Source: Ophiura sarsii (Eukaryota > Echinodermata > Ophiuroidea > Amphilepidida > Ophiuridae). Taken from it: a stretch of DNA of 64,000 nucleotides. This document shows, piece after piece, positions 1 through 10,228 of the stretch. How positions within the stretch are numbered: position 1 is the stretch's first letter; each line of letters starts with the position of its first letter. The stretch spans positions 40,289,437-40,353,436 of the forward strand of contig CM069447.1 in NCBI GenBank assembly GCA_035610835.1. The letters are read 5' to 3'. Under the pieces are notes generated by a model that saw only the letters and a list, made by a program, of their open reading frames with translations, was not told the DNA's origin and made no database searches. The position numbers and the translations under genes are program-made.

Positions 1-455
1 AGCTTTAACATTTAAAGGAGAAAAACACAAACGGTTATGATTTATAGGTATTATATATAGGGCAACATAAGCAGTACGGTCGGATGGAGGAGGGCAGGGG
101 TAATGTATTGTTAACGCTTTCCACGCGGCAGGCGGCTGCAGACGCCATCCAAAATTTCACAAAATGTTTCAAAAATGTCATAATTGTTGAATTCTATTGT
201 TGTTGGAATCACCATGAAAAATGCATTGAATTAAGTACAAACATGCCTAGTATTGGTTCAGTAATCCTTTAAATAGACTTTGAAAATTACGAAAAGGTTT
301 CTGAAAATTCTGTATTGTATTGGTAAAATTAATAGCCGCGTGGAAAGTGTTAAAGTAATTCTGCTGTCGTGGAACGTCGTTACGTTACTATCTAGGTAAG
401 GTATCTTTCAAATAACATGGTTTTGTCAGGAAACAAGTGCCATTACGATGGAATT
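1..455. repeat. Paralogous block, left part (matches 24384-24590)
   Basis: From base 1 the sequence tracks 24384 onward, apart from the MITE insertion at 111-353. The first two bases equal the first two exon 6 bases of the minus-strand lectin gene, and 3-20 equal its splice acceptor. The block is therefore intron sequence of a probable second lectin gene copy whose exon lies left of the window. Confidence 0.8.
111..353. mobile_element. MITE with TTAA target duplication (piggyBac-like)
   Basis: Flanked by TTAA (111-114 and 350-353). Inverted ends are CGCTTTCCACGCGGC and, on the other strand, CACTTTCCACGCGGC. The paralogous block at 24480-24500 lacks the element and has TCAA at the site, giving a natural empty site. 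TTAA duplication and a CxCTTT end suggest a piggyBac relative. It has no coding capacity. Confidence 0.8.
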
Positions 456-606
456 CGCAAGCTCGTCGGATATGTAGTCTAGTCGGGGTCGTTTCGATAA
501 ACAAGTAGGCTACCCTAACTATTGTCTGTGGTAAGAAATGGTGATTCTCTAACGGACACATTTCAATATTCAGTGGTAAAAAATAGAGTTAGTATATATG
601 TTAGTA

Positions 607-1215
607 AAGGGTTCAACAAAAGAAAGTATACCACTTTGTTTATGTCATTTTGAGTAACTTTCAATTTGTTTTTGACCAAACAGGCTAAATAGGCATTTAG
701 ATAAATCTTTTAGGCATAATTTGATACCAAATTTGTCCCCTAACAACAAAGATAAATCATGATTAGCACCATTTAAAGGAAAATATCCCATTTTCAAAAG
801 TCGCATTTCCAATACACAGCACGAGAAGATTTGGTTAATCTGTCCATGTTCTCCCAATCCATTACATTCCTTTACATTCAAATCCTTCACCCATGCATCG
901 TTTACATTTGAATTAGCCCGCGCATTGAGGGATATGCGCGGTGATCAGTACGGGATAAATACGGCATATGTGTGTGTTAACAATTGGCCTATTCTTCTCG
1001 TGCTGTGTATTGGAAATGCGACTTTTGAAAATGGGATATTTTCCTTTAAATGGTGCTAATCATGGTTTATCTTTGTTGTTAGGGGGCAAATTTGGTATCA
1101 AATTATGCTTAAAAGATTCATCTAAATGCCTATCTAGCCTGTTTGGACAAAAACAAATTGAAACTTACTCAAAATGACATAAACAAAGTGGTATACTTTC
1201 TTTAGTTGAACCCTT
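607..1215. mobile_element. Foldback element with ~225-bp inverted arms and TA target
   Basis: 607-832 is repeated in reverse complement at 990-1215 with few differences; both ends abut TA. Each arm contains an open frame of 69-81 codons, which are mirror images and not genes. One arm is also found, diverged, at 10042-10228. TA flanks suggest a Tc1/mariner-mobilised MITE. Confidence 0.82.
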
Positions 1216-1217
1216 TA

Positions 1218-2028
1218 TTATCCACACAGGTATACAGCTAATTATTTAGCGTGTATTATATCGTCAGCTGCTTCGATAATTGCCTAACTCACTTTTCAGC
1301 GAAATTGAGTCTTTTGCATAAATCATGACTTAATTACATTATGCACATGCTGTAATAATACCTAAAATTGACAAATCAAAAGTGTTGATAAATGCACCTT
1401 CAACCAATTCAAAGAATAACAGCAAATATTATTTCCATGTATTCAATTTTACCTGCAATAATATGAGATTTAATTAAAGACTACATGTCTCACAACGCCG
1501 GCGTCTTGATTAGGCAAATCATCTCACAACTAACGTGAATAACACCATGGAAAGTCGATTCGTTGAATAGTATATAGGTACATATTTAACCAAACTAATT
1601 CAAGACGTCACTGCTTGATGGCAGTGATTGTTCGCATATCAGAAGCACATTATTATTTCTATGAAGTAATAAACACGTTGTTTAAAGCCGTTGTACAGGT
1701 TTTCCTGGCCGGAATGAATGCCGACCTCGTGTTTCCCGACTTACAAATTAGATTAACCAATCTACAATGAAGTCACAGGCAAAGAAATAATAATGACTTC
1801 ATTTGACAAGACATTGACCCTTTACTATTGATTGACTCTCTAATGCAGTCAAATTTTGACTCCATTTTAAGTTATTAGATGACTACATGTAAGTCATCTT
1901 TGACTACCATGAGGGTCAAAATCATTTGACTTCATATACCGGGTCAAAAATGACTTCAATGGGTTCGGTGCATAGTTGACTCTGCATATGGGGGTCAAAT
2001 ATGATTACTTTAGGGTCATTTTTGACTA
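1218..2028. other. No gene seen; part of the duplicated intron region
   Basis: A+T-rich. 1790-2035 has several degenerate repeats of a TGACTNNAT-type motif around 'gggtcaaa' and 'ttgactac'. No splice-framed coding stretch or RNA gene was recognised. Confidence 0.5.
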
Positions 2029-2029
2029 C

Positions 2030-2860
2030 CTATTTTTAAGTGTGTAGATGTCTTCTGCTTTAAAACAATCACTTTTGTGGGGGTAACCAGCATTTTTACG
2101 ACGGGCTGCCTATATCCTAAGATCAGGTTATATATTAGCTCTAAATTGGTGGCACCAATGAAATCGTGTAAAATGATACCATTTAAGAAAAAGCTATAGA
2201 TTGCGGACCTTATGTGGAGCAAATAACCTACAAATGCCAAATTATGAAACATTTAGGTACATTTACAGCACTTTTTACCTTTTCTAGGTTGTTAAATTTA
2301 GACTTATGGTGGTGTCTATCTTAATTTCAAACACTGCCGGGTATTGCCAAAATGAAAAAAAATTGTTGGTGGTGTGCACCCATCACTCCCATGATCAAAT
2401 TAATATGATATTATGTCGCTGGTTTCCTAATGTTCTCTATATGATCGCGCTTTTATCTTATTATTATGTCACTTTCATTGGCGTTTTTAACCCATGCCCA
2501 TTAGTGTTTCTTGTATTATGCATTATTGGCTGAGTTGCAGTGGACCAATTGATTGGCCTTTCAGAACTCTTTGTAGAGATTAGCAGTCATATTTCTAATT
2601 ACTCAGTTCATTAACCCTAACCCTACTACACCACACGGCTACAACACGGCCAGCCTGTTTTTATAACCCCGCGTGCATCCAGACCAAATGGACCCAGACT
2701 ATATAACGAGGCGAATATACTGAGCCGAGGTGTAGTGGAGCCGTGGTGTAGTGGATTGGCAGCTGGGCTTTGGTACAGGAGCCTCCGGGGTTCAAATCCC
2801 GGGGGGAGCGGGGACATTTCGGGTGAATATAGAGTATTCTGCATTAGTTATTTATACAAA
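2030..2860. repeat. Paralogous block, right part (matches 24890-25357 and 25946-26280)
   Basis: Collinear with the second copy over about 800 bases. The right copy carries two additions: about 40 bases near 25040, and a 590-bp repeat-family insertion at 25358-25945. Order and orientation match the 1-455 block, so 1-2860 and 24384-26280 are one duplicated segment. Confidence 0.85.
2736..2815 (+). repeat. tRNA-derived SINE head
   Basis: An A box (TGGTGTAGTGG) and a B box (GGTTCAAATCC) spaced as in a tRNA, with a GC-rich 3' arm (CCCGGGGGGAGCGGGG). The anticodon arm is not convincing and the stem ends do not pair well, so this is a tRNA-like RNA polymerase III promoter of a SINE rather than a tRNA gene. 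A second copy is at 26187-26262. Confidence 0.6.
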
Positions 2861-3059
2861 AAAAACGGCATAGTTAGGTTTAACGCTTATACAAATCTTT
2901 AAAAATCGTTAAAGCTTCATGGCGAACTAAATAATACCATCGGTAACGTTTATGTGGTGAACTTACTTGGCGTAAGGTTCAGAGGCAAGGACACCTAATT
3001 GTAGCAATTGTCCAATTGTTTGACCTTGATTCTTGATGTTTCATATGAATGCAATCTAG

Positions 3060-3289
3060 ACCCAGAGGAACCTGCTTTCGGTTTGTGTCCGGAGACTCAA
3101 ACGAATACTACTTTGCTTGGTCAGTCTTTCGGCGTGGTAGAATGGAACCACCCTCTAGCTACTGACAACTCTGGACGTGTGATGTAAAGTCAGGATCCAA
3201 TTTTACAATCGGACGAACTGACATCACTTGCTTGGCTAGTGATGCGAGTGGCAACAATGCAACATGCAATTTCACTGTCAACATAATCG
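3060..3289 (+). pseudogene. Broken HYR-domain exon
   Basis: It has an acceptor (aatctag) and a good donor (atcg/gtaagt). The start and end read as an HYR repeat closely like the next exon: FGLCPETQTNTTLLGQS at one end and CLASDASGNNATCNFTV at the other. It is 230 nt, 13 shorter than its 243-nt sister. The missing bases follow DNSG, shift the frame and bring in TAA near 3184-3186. The exon is no longer a multiple of three, so it is a dead exon, a skipped exon or a sequence error. Confidence 0.75.
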
Positions 3290-3693
3290 GTAAGTAACCG
3301 CAATCAATTCTCTTTTTTTTCAACGGTCTCATGTATCGCATGATACGCATGTTTGTCCTGTATAAGGTGACTTCTAAAGGGCGGCTTGTTTTTTGTGGGT
3401 GTTTTTCTTTCTTCAATTTTTCTTGGTGAGCATCAACAAAAATTATTTTCAAAATATTTGTTAATGCATCACTCAAGTTAGAAAAAAACTACCCCGTAGA
3501 ACAGGATTTTCTCAGTCGCCTATACACGTATACTTCATTTTGGGTAATCGAAAGCTTTGAAATCGATTTTTTTAGAACTTTTTAAATGCGTAGCTTAAAT
3601 TTGAGGAAATACATTTACAAAATGGATCCAAGATGAATGACGAATATTCATAGTACGACATGATTCTTTTCTATTAATGTAATTTCTGTTCAG

Positions 3694-3936
3694 ACTCCGA
3701 AGAACCTTCATTCACTTTTTGTCCAGAGAATCAGACAAACATTACCGCGCCTGGTCAGTCTATCAGTGGCATACAGTGGCCCCTCCCTGTAGCTATTGAC
3801 AACTCTGGAGATACTCCTAATGTGACGTGTAAGGAGTCAGGATATAATTTAGCAATCTTGCAAACTGAGGTTACCTGCAAGGCTACTGACGCGAGTGGCA
3901 ACAAAGCAACATGCAATTTCACTGTCAACCTATTCG
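3694..3936 (+). CDS. HYR-domain exon, intact
   Basis: A 243-nt phase 1-1 exon (81 codons), acceptor ctgttcag, donor TTCG/gtaagc, no stops. The peptide shows FTFCPENQTN, PVAIDNSGD, VTCKESG and TCKATDASGNKATCNFTV. This is the hyalin repeat (HYR), an immunoglobulin-like adhesion module ending in A.D.SGN...C.F.V. It precedes an F-type lectin domain in the same phase, so both probably belong to one modular extracellular protein. Confidence 0.87.
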
Positions 3937-4111
3937 GTAAGCTACTATTTCCCGCCAACACAATTTTATTCTCTCTGTTTACAACGATCTCGTGTGTCTA
4001 GTAAAATGCGTGTTATTTTCAGCGTAATGTCTATCTTTACATACTGTACATGCTTCATTATTAACACCTATAAACATGATAAATAGGATCAAGAGCTTTG
4101 CAATTGAACTT

Positions 4112-4197
4112 TAACTTTTTAAATACAGTTTTAATTAACATCGTCCCGCTTCAAGGCTTTTTAAATACAGTTTTAATAAACATCGTCCCACTTCAAA
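4112..4197. repeat. Two-copy 42-bp tandem repeat
   Basis: The unit begins ctttttaaatacagtttt and ends catcgtcccRcttcaa. It lies in the intron between the intact HYR exon and F-lectin exon 1. Confidence 0.7.
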
Positions 4198-4753
4198 AAA
4201 AGTTGTTGCAAGCGTCAAACGTTATACATGTATCGAATAGCAATCGTAATGACGCGAATGGTCTTCCGTAAATGAAACAAGTGCGTCGCGTCGTCATTCG
4301 CTACGTTAAAAGTGAATTTAAATAATGAATGCAACACGTCACACACCGATATTAGCAGCGTAAGGTCATGCCCCATCTTACTCTTGGATCTGGGCAGGTG
4401 TAAGATTGAGCGTAAATTACTCAGAGTTTACTAGCCTAGCTTACTTCGGTATGGCGATCTCAACATTTTTAATTGTACCCCTCACTTACTAGCGGGGTAG
4501 AGCTATTCCTCAGTTACTCGCCATTTGGTGCACTCGTCGTATAGTATAGTACATATGCATAGAAGCATGAATATTATTAGATTGAGTATCTGAGCAATCA
4601 TGCATGCTATTTACCTGGGAATGTCAGGTGACGTGAACAAATCAATCATTTAAATGGTTATGACGTTAACATGTTGAATAAGGACCTATACTGTGAAACA
4701 CACCATATTATAAGTGTTACTTACATGTAACACACACCGCACATCGTTTACAG

Positions 4754-4879
4754 GGGCCGAAATCAAACTGATAGGACAACCAACCAAACAAAGCTCCCTT
4801 TATGAGACCGGCCTATCTGGACGCGCAGTTTATGGGAACAGTGATGGCCTTTATGCCGGCCATTCATGCACCCATACAG
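4754..4879 (+). CDS. F-type lectin exon 1
   Basis: A 126-nt phase 1-1 exon, acceptor tttacag, donor ACAG/gtaaat. The peptide has IKLIGQPTKQSSLYETG, AVYGNSDG and SCTHT, the opening of the fucolectin (F-type lectin) domain, whose hallmark is ATQSS...G.A..AVDGN...SCTHT. The His of CTHT is the first residue of the fucose-binding motif. Confidence 0.87.
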
Positions 4880-5376
4880 GTAAATACTAAAACACATAGA
4901 TCAGCAAACATCAAGGTGGAATCTTAATCAATTGATTTAATCCAACCATATTTCGAAATGCACTATATCATTTGGAAAGGAAACGGTATTACCCATGCTA
5001 AACCGATCAGTAATCCAATGTACGAGATTCACATGATGTCACACATCGTTCTATATTCTAGGGTGGAGAAAAAGGCGGACAACAACAAATATTGAACGTG
5101 TAAATCAATACTCATGTAATTGTACAGGACGTGGAAATAAACCTACAATGATCGCAAATTGTTATTGTTCAATCCATTGTATATAATTTGATTTATGATG
5201 ATGTTACGTAGAAATAGTTTAAACAGATTCCAGATCAATAGTAATAGCGTCCTATAATAGTTTGGTTTCAGCTCTGTTAAGGATCTATTCTATTCTACAT
5301 AAGTTCAAGTTTCTTGTAGTTGCATTCTAAATACCGTTACAAAAACATGTTACACTATTTTATTCCTTAAAAACAG

Positions 5377-5469
5377 ATTCTGAAATCAATGCCTGGTGGC
5401 AGGTCGATCAAGGAACGTCAAGATGTGTAGGTCACGTTGTCCTCTACAACAGAATGAATTCATGCTGCG
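5377..5469 (+). CDS. F-type lectin exon 2
   Basis: A 93-nt phase 1-1 exon, acceptor aaaaacag, donor TGCG/gtaagt. It reads NAWWQVDQG, then GHVVLYNRMNSCC. WW.VD is the central strand of the fold. The paired CC normally stacks against L-fucose. The motif Arg (NR) falls exactly 26 residues after the His of exon 1, but RxD becomes RMNS: Asp is missing and there is one extra residue before CC. Confidence 0.86.
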
Positions 5470-5612
5470 GTAAGTGTACATGTTCTATACTTTGATTATT
5501 GTTGAGTGACAAATAGATAAGTCACTTTTCATCCGTCACCATCGTAATAACTATGATAAATATACCATATATGACAATTATAACTTAGGGAGTATTTACA
5601 TTTATTTAATAG

Positions 5613-5837
5613 AGGAACGCCTTTCTGGAGCAACTGTTGTGCGCATCGGAAACGATGAAAGTATAATGCATAATCCTGCATGTCCACTAGTGGTATCTGC
5701 CGATCACATTAATGTAGACCAGAAAATACGAGTGCCGTGCAACCTTGTTGGTCGATACATAAGTGTTAACTTACCGAACGTAACACAATTTCTAACCTTA
5801 TGTGAAGTAAATGCATATTACGGTGTTTGCGTCACAG
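5613..5837 (+). CDS. F-type lectin exon 3
   Basis: A 225-nt phase 1-1 exon, acceptor tttaatag, donor ACAG/gtaaat, no stops. It reads EERLSGATVVRIGND, then GRYISVNLP and LTLCEVNAYYG, the standard end of an F-type lectin (GRYVS..LPG...LTLCEVEV). The final R of the fucose motif is in EER. The exon must splice onward in phase 1. The domain could be followed by more repeats, but none was recognised nearby. Confidence 0.87.
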
Positions 5838-6334
5838 GTAAATAATGTCATCTCGTTTATTCTCATCCATATCAAACATGTCAAAGACTCAAGGCAATCA
5901 ATGTCAAGAATACCCTGCATACCTTAAGTTTAAGCAAGGCATTAGATTAAGGTAATTTCAATACTTATTATTAACGTTTATGTTGTATACTGATCCCCTG
6001 TTTAGCTACAATCAGTGAAATAATTCCCTATCGCCCTATCTGATTTTCTTGGAATAGGAATCATGTCATTCCAACGATCGTTTGAATCCTCAACATTGAT
6101 ATGAGAAATGTTACTATAATTCAACCTCTGCAAAACTGGAAGAAAAAACTCTGCGCTTGAAGGTTGCTCTCAACGTTTGAACACTACAGAAATAACTGTA
6201 CTGTTCTAACAACAATGTTGCTGAATTGTAGCTATATGCTGTTCATCAATAAAATGCAATCTTATTTTGGCATGTAGTAATTCTAGAAATTGAAAACATT
6301 TGGTGAAATATTGTTTTAGGCCAAGACCGAGATA
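5838..6334. other. Intron sequence, no gene seen
   Basis: A+T-rich sequence after the F-lectin exon 3 donor. No further exon, RNA gene or repeat was recognised before the tandem repeat at 6335. Confidence 0.5.
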
Positions 6335-6499
6335 CTTAGACCGAGGTGTACTTAATTGATATGGTACTTTGTTTAAGATTAGTGGAGATCAGACAAGGAA
6401 CTAGCGATATCATGGGAAGAGCTTAGCTTTTACGAATGGTAATAGTAATCATTGACGCAGTGCACGTTAGTAACTCATGGTTACTGGTTCAAGCCTGGG

Positions 6500-6668
6500 C
6501 ACTATGAAAACTCTCTCATTGCTTGCGTGGTAGATTTCGATCGCGACAGGAGCATGCGCAGATGCGATTTTTGTGTAAGTGGTCTGTGATTTTGTCAATA
6601 TTATATTTTTACTGTGATTTGTCGATCTGCATTAAATGCAAAAAGTAACAACGCCCCCGGCTGGACTC

Positions 6669-6708
<40 letters not shown>

Positions 6709-7103
6709 AATTGCGCCACGGAGGTGATTATTACTAGGCTGTTTTGGTTTGTCATGTTCACCCGTACACTTCCCCGTACACTTTCTTGCAAAGTCGGTCA
6801 TCGTTTTTTCTCAAATGTTGCTTGCATATTGCCTTTGCTGTCGCCTTTAATACATGTGCTGTTACGTGAACTTGGAACCAACGTTTAATTTGAACTGTCT
6901 ATTTTCAATAAAAAAATACTCCAATACGGGAAAAAAATCAGAAAAGCTCACAGACAACAAATAAGAACATCATTTTACTCGACCTAGAATTTCAATCAAC
7001 GGATTTCAATCATCGGCAAAACCCGATGATGTGAGTGACGTCATTTAATGAGCTCATTAGCATAATTTATGTCCGTGAAATATACAATAGGGTTTTGGTA
7101 GTG
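6500..7103. mobile_element. Non-autonomous CACTA-ended transposon carrying tRNA-Asn, copy 1
   Basis: Starts CACTATGAAAACTCT and ends, read on the other strand, CACTACCAAAACCCT. It is flanked by the 5-bp direct repeat CTGGG (6495-6499 and 7104-7108). The uninterrupted target sequence occurs nearby at 7412-7425. Nearly identical to 41393-41997. A CACTATG end with a G/C-rich 5-bp target duplication is the hallmark of Transib elements and of RAG-like transposons; no transposase is present. Confidence 0.8.
6652..6725 (-). tRNA. tRNA-Asn(GTT)-like gene inside a transposon, copy 1
   Basis: 74 nt with a good A box (TGGCGCAATTGG), anticodon loop CTGTTAA, and B box GGTTCGAGTCC. The D and anticodon arms match eukaryotic tRNA-Asn closely. 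Two flaws: the first acceptor pair is A-C, and one T-stem pair is G-G. It may be transcribed by RNA polymerase III, but probably is not a fully functional tRNA. The same flaws occur in the copy at 41545-41618. Confidence 0.72.
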
Positions 7104-7432
7104 CTGGGCCCATACATTAGACCGATATTTGTTGTATTAAGATTAGTGGAGATTAGACAAGGAACTGGCGATTGCATGGCAAGAGCGTAGGTTTCAAGAA
7201 TGGTATTAGTACTCATTGACGTCGTGCACGTTCAAGCATGGGCCCATACATTAGACCGATGTACTTATTTGTTGTGGTACTTTGTTTAAGATTAGTGGAG
7301 ATCTGACAAGGAACTGGCGATAGCATGATGATAGCCTAGGTTTCACGAATGGTATTACTATTAGTACTCATTGACGTAGTGCACGTCAGTAACTCATGAT
7401 TACTGGTTCAAGCCTGGGCCCATACATCTGTC

Positions 7433-8760
7433 ATGCATTATATTACTCCCATAGGTTTTGAGTAATGATCAATGTGTTCCGTGGTTCGTAACAAAGAGAG
7501 CCACTTGATCTGGCAATGTTTATATTATAATTTCTAACGTACACCAAGCTGGCGAATTCATTTATTAGAACAGTCTATTCTAAACTATGGTGTTAAAATA
7601 AATCAAGTATGCCATGTTGTCACAACAATATTCTTTTAAAACACTCATCCCATGCTCATATACATTTTTAAAAAAACACGTCACGGAGAGACAACTAACA
7701 CGAAATTGCATGTTTTCTTGATCCAAGATATTTGTATAGACAGTATTGATGTACTATTAGATAGACGACCCTATCGCAAGTATCGTGATTATCCCTTTAA
7801 TTAAAGGGACAATGATGCGAACACCTCTAAAGTCCTTTTTCTTTAAAGGCATTTTGGTACCAATATGATTTTGCTCTCATTTTATAGATTATTTTATATT
7901 CTATAATATTCTGTTTTAAGAAACGTGACGACTATTATGTAATAATTGTAATCATGAATCGATTGCGTTGTCCTTAGCTTTCTCCCTATTCGCTACACAG
8001 TGAACTTGCCCTAATTCATCGGTTTTACATACATGACTATATCAACAAAAGTATTCAACCGATGATAGCAAAATTATACATTTTTGGAAAGCTCTCAAAT
8101 AGGGGAATTCAAAAATGCCGTTTAAATCAGGATAGGGTGCATACCCCCAACAATATACTTGTAAACTCTAATAAATATGAAATTTAAACGTTTGTGCCCA
8201 TTTACTTCCCGATATAGTATATTTCAACAAGTTACCATTGACAACCATTTTTTTTCTGATGGGTAATTGCATGAGGAACTAATATGCACAGTAAAATTAT
8301 TATTGGGATCGGTATGAAATTATTATTGAGCTTTAATCAAAATATGAAAAAAATCGATATATTTTGAACATTCTTAATCACAACATGTTACCATTAGGTC
8401 CTATTTAAATTCCAGTAGTTTATTTGGATTCCTTGTGAGATTGCTGTTCAGAAAATGTATACTTTTTATGGGGTAGAACAAGTAGTTATTGCGATATGAT
8501 AATTCGAATCTCAGATGGTGTAAAATGTAAAAATCTTGACATGCAACGGGAAGGGTGGCGAGTTCAAAACACATGGCCATATGCATTTAGTTAGCGAAGA
8601 TTTTAGGCTAAAACCGCGTTTAGTAGGAAGATACGGCCCATGTTCTTATAAACAAACATTGACCACATAATTATCACATGTTACAAATAATATTATACAT
8701 TTCAATGTGTATAAATCTACATAACTTGAGCATTGAAATTGTAAATCGTTTGATTTCATT
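7433..8760. other. No gene seen
   Basis: A+T-rich, probably intronic if 8766 is a terminal exon. No open frame with coding character, RNA gene or clear repeat was found. Confidence 0.45.
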
Positions 8761-8765
8761 TGCAG

Positions 8766-8885
8766 ATGGGCGTTGATCTTGACAATGTGAATATGTGGTG
8801 AAGGAGAGGAACGCGAAGGAATACAGATGGAAATGGATAACATAGTCGTATAACTATACATTTAATAAACACTGTTATATATATA
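8766..8885 (+). CDS. Possible terminal exon with 3' UTR of the HYR/F-lectin gene
   Basis: A plausible acceptor (gatttcatttgcag) ends at 8765. Spliced in phase 1 from 5837, the reading is Asp-Gly-Arg then TGA (8774-8776). A canonical AATAAA follows at 8864-8869. This would close the gene after the F-type lectin domain across a 2.9-kb intron. Such short terminal exons are real but also easy to find by chance. Confidence 0.3.
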
Positions 8886-8916
8886 CGGAATAGCAATAAG
8901 AACATTTTATGAAATA

Positions 8917-9660
8917 AACTGCTCACGAAAAGTTAGGACACTTTTTTTAATCAAGTATATTTTTATTATTTATTACCCTCTTTGTATCTGTTATATATCA
9001 ATGGAAAGCTGTAGTGTTCCTCTTTAAAATTATACCACATTTGCAATGTTTACATGTTGCTGAACTTGGCCACATGAATGAGAATGAGGCAAAGTCACAA
9101 ATCAAATGTGCCAACATTACCTTTATCTGTGCTAAACAGTCAATAGGTAATGATCAATAATCAAACCGGTCATGCTTGATAACCATGAATGGTTTACACA
9201 AAGATTTGCACCAGTGAGCACAACACACACAAGTTAACCCTCATCTCTTTAGAAAACCATTATTTGGGTATTTGCAAGACTGGGTTAACAATGACTCCAG
9301 GTGGAAGGTCATGAAGGTAAGTGATGAAAGGTTTAGGCCTACAACGTGTTCATTTTTCTGAGACACAGTTAACGTTTTGCAGTTTCAATATGCTGCGTTT
9401 AACAGATTTGGAGAGAGCCCGTGCCATTACCTATTGACTGTTTAGCACAGATAACGGTCATTTTGGCACATTTGATTTGTGACTTTGCCTCATTCTCATT
9501 CATGTGGCCAAGTCCAGCAACATGTCATCATTGCACATTGGTATCGTTTTAAAGAAGAACACTTCAGCTTTCCATTGATATGCAACATAATACAAGAGGG
9601 TAATAAATAATAAAAAATATACTTGATTAAAAAAAGTTTCCTAACTTTGTGTGAGCAGTT
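8917..9660. mobile_element. 744-bp foldback MITE with TA target (Tc1/mariner type)
   Basis: Flanked by TA (8915-8916, 9661-9662). Ends are AACTGCTCACGAAAAGTTAG and its inverted partner. Arms of about 235 bp (8917-9150 and 9425-9660) pair with few mismatches; the spacer is about 270 bp. No coding frame. Confidence 0.85.
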
Positions 9661-10041
9661 TATATGACTTAATCATCTTATCTTATACGGGGAAATACCT
9701 TAAGTTGCCCAAAGAACGACCAAATTTCGCAACAATTCCGAAAATGCAACGTGTTAATTATTCTCAAAATGCTTCAAAATGCTTCAAGCTGTAGTAAAAT
9801 ATGCAGATTTTCGAAGTAAGTATCCGTGCACATTTTCTAGTTTCCGAAAACAATTACAATGTTACTAAGAACTTTATGTAAATGGAATTTAAATTTAGTC
9901 TGTACTCCATTGGGTGAAATTGTGTATTTTGGGGCAAATATAGGTTTTTACCCTGTAACTTATTTTAAGTATGTCTATTGGCTACTGTTGACCCTTTTAC
10001 GATAAAAAAAACCACCTGTAATATATATATATATAAGGCTA

Positions 10042-10228
10042 GAACAAAAGAAAGTATACCACTTTGTTTATGTCATTTTGAGTAACATTCATTTTGTTGT
10101 TGACAAAACAGGCTAGATAGGCATTTAGATGAATCTTTTAGGCATAATTTGATACCAAATTTGCCCCCTAACAACAAAGATTAACCATGATTAGCACCAT
10201 TTACAGAAAAATTTCCCATTTTCAAAAC
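10042..10228. repeat. Partial copy of the 607-1215 foldback element
   Basis: Matches 620-800 closely over one arm only, with no inverted partner; a solo half-element or truncated copy. Just before it is a short (AT)n run at 10021-10034. Confidence 0.75.

Larger units (their letters stand above)
6335..7432. repeat. Degenerate tandem triplication, interrupted by a transposon
   Basis: Units at 6335-6499, 7104-7250 and 7251-7432 share 'agattagtggagatc', 'gacaaggaact', 'cattgacg...gtgcacg' and 'caagc(c/a)tgggcccatacat'. The CACTA-ended element is inserted at the end of the first unit. Confidence 0.75.

Noticed and set aside
645..1177. Two similar 69-81 codon proteins on opposite strands
   Set aside because: They are the two arms of a foldback element.
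2736..2815. Functional tRNA gene
   Set aside because: A and B boxes are present, but acceptor and anticodon stems do not pair; treated as a SINE head.
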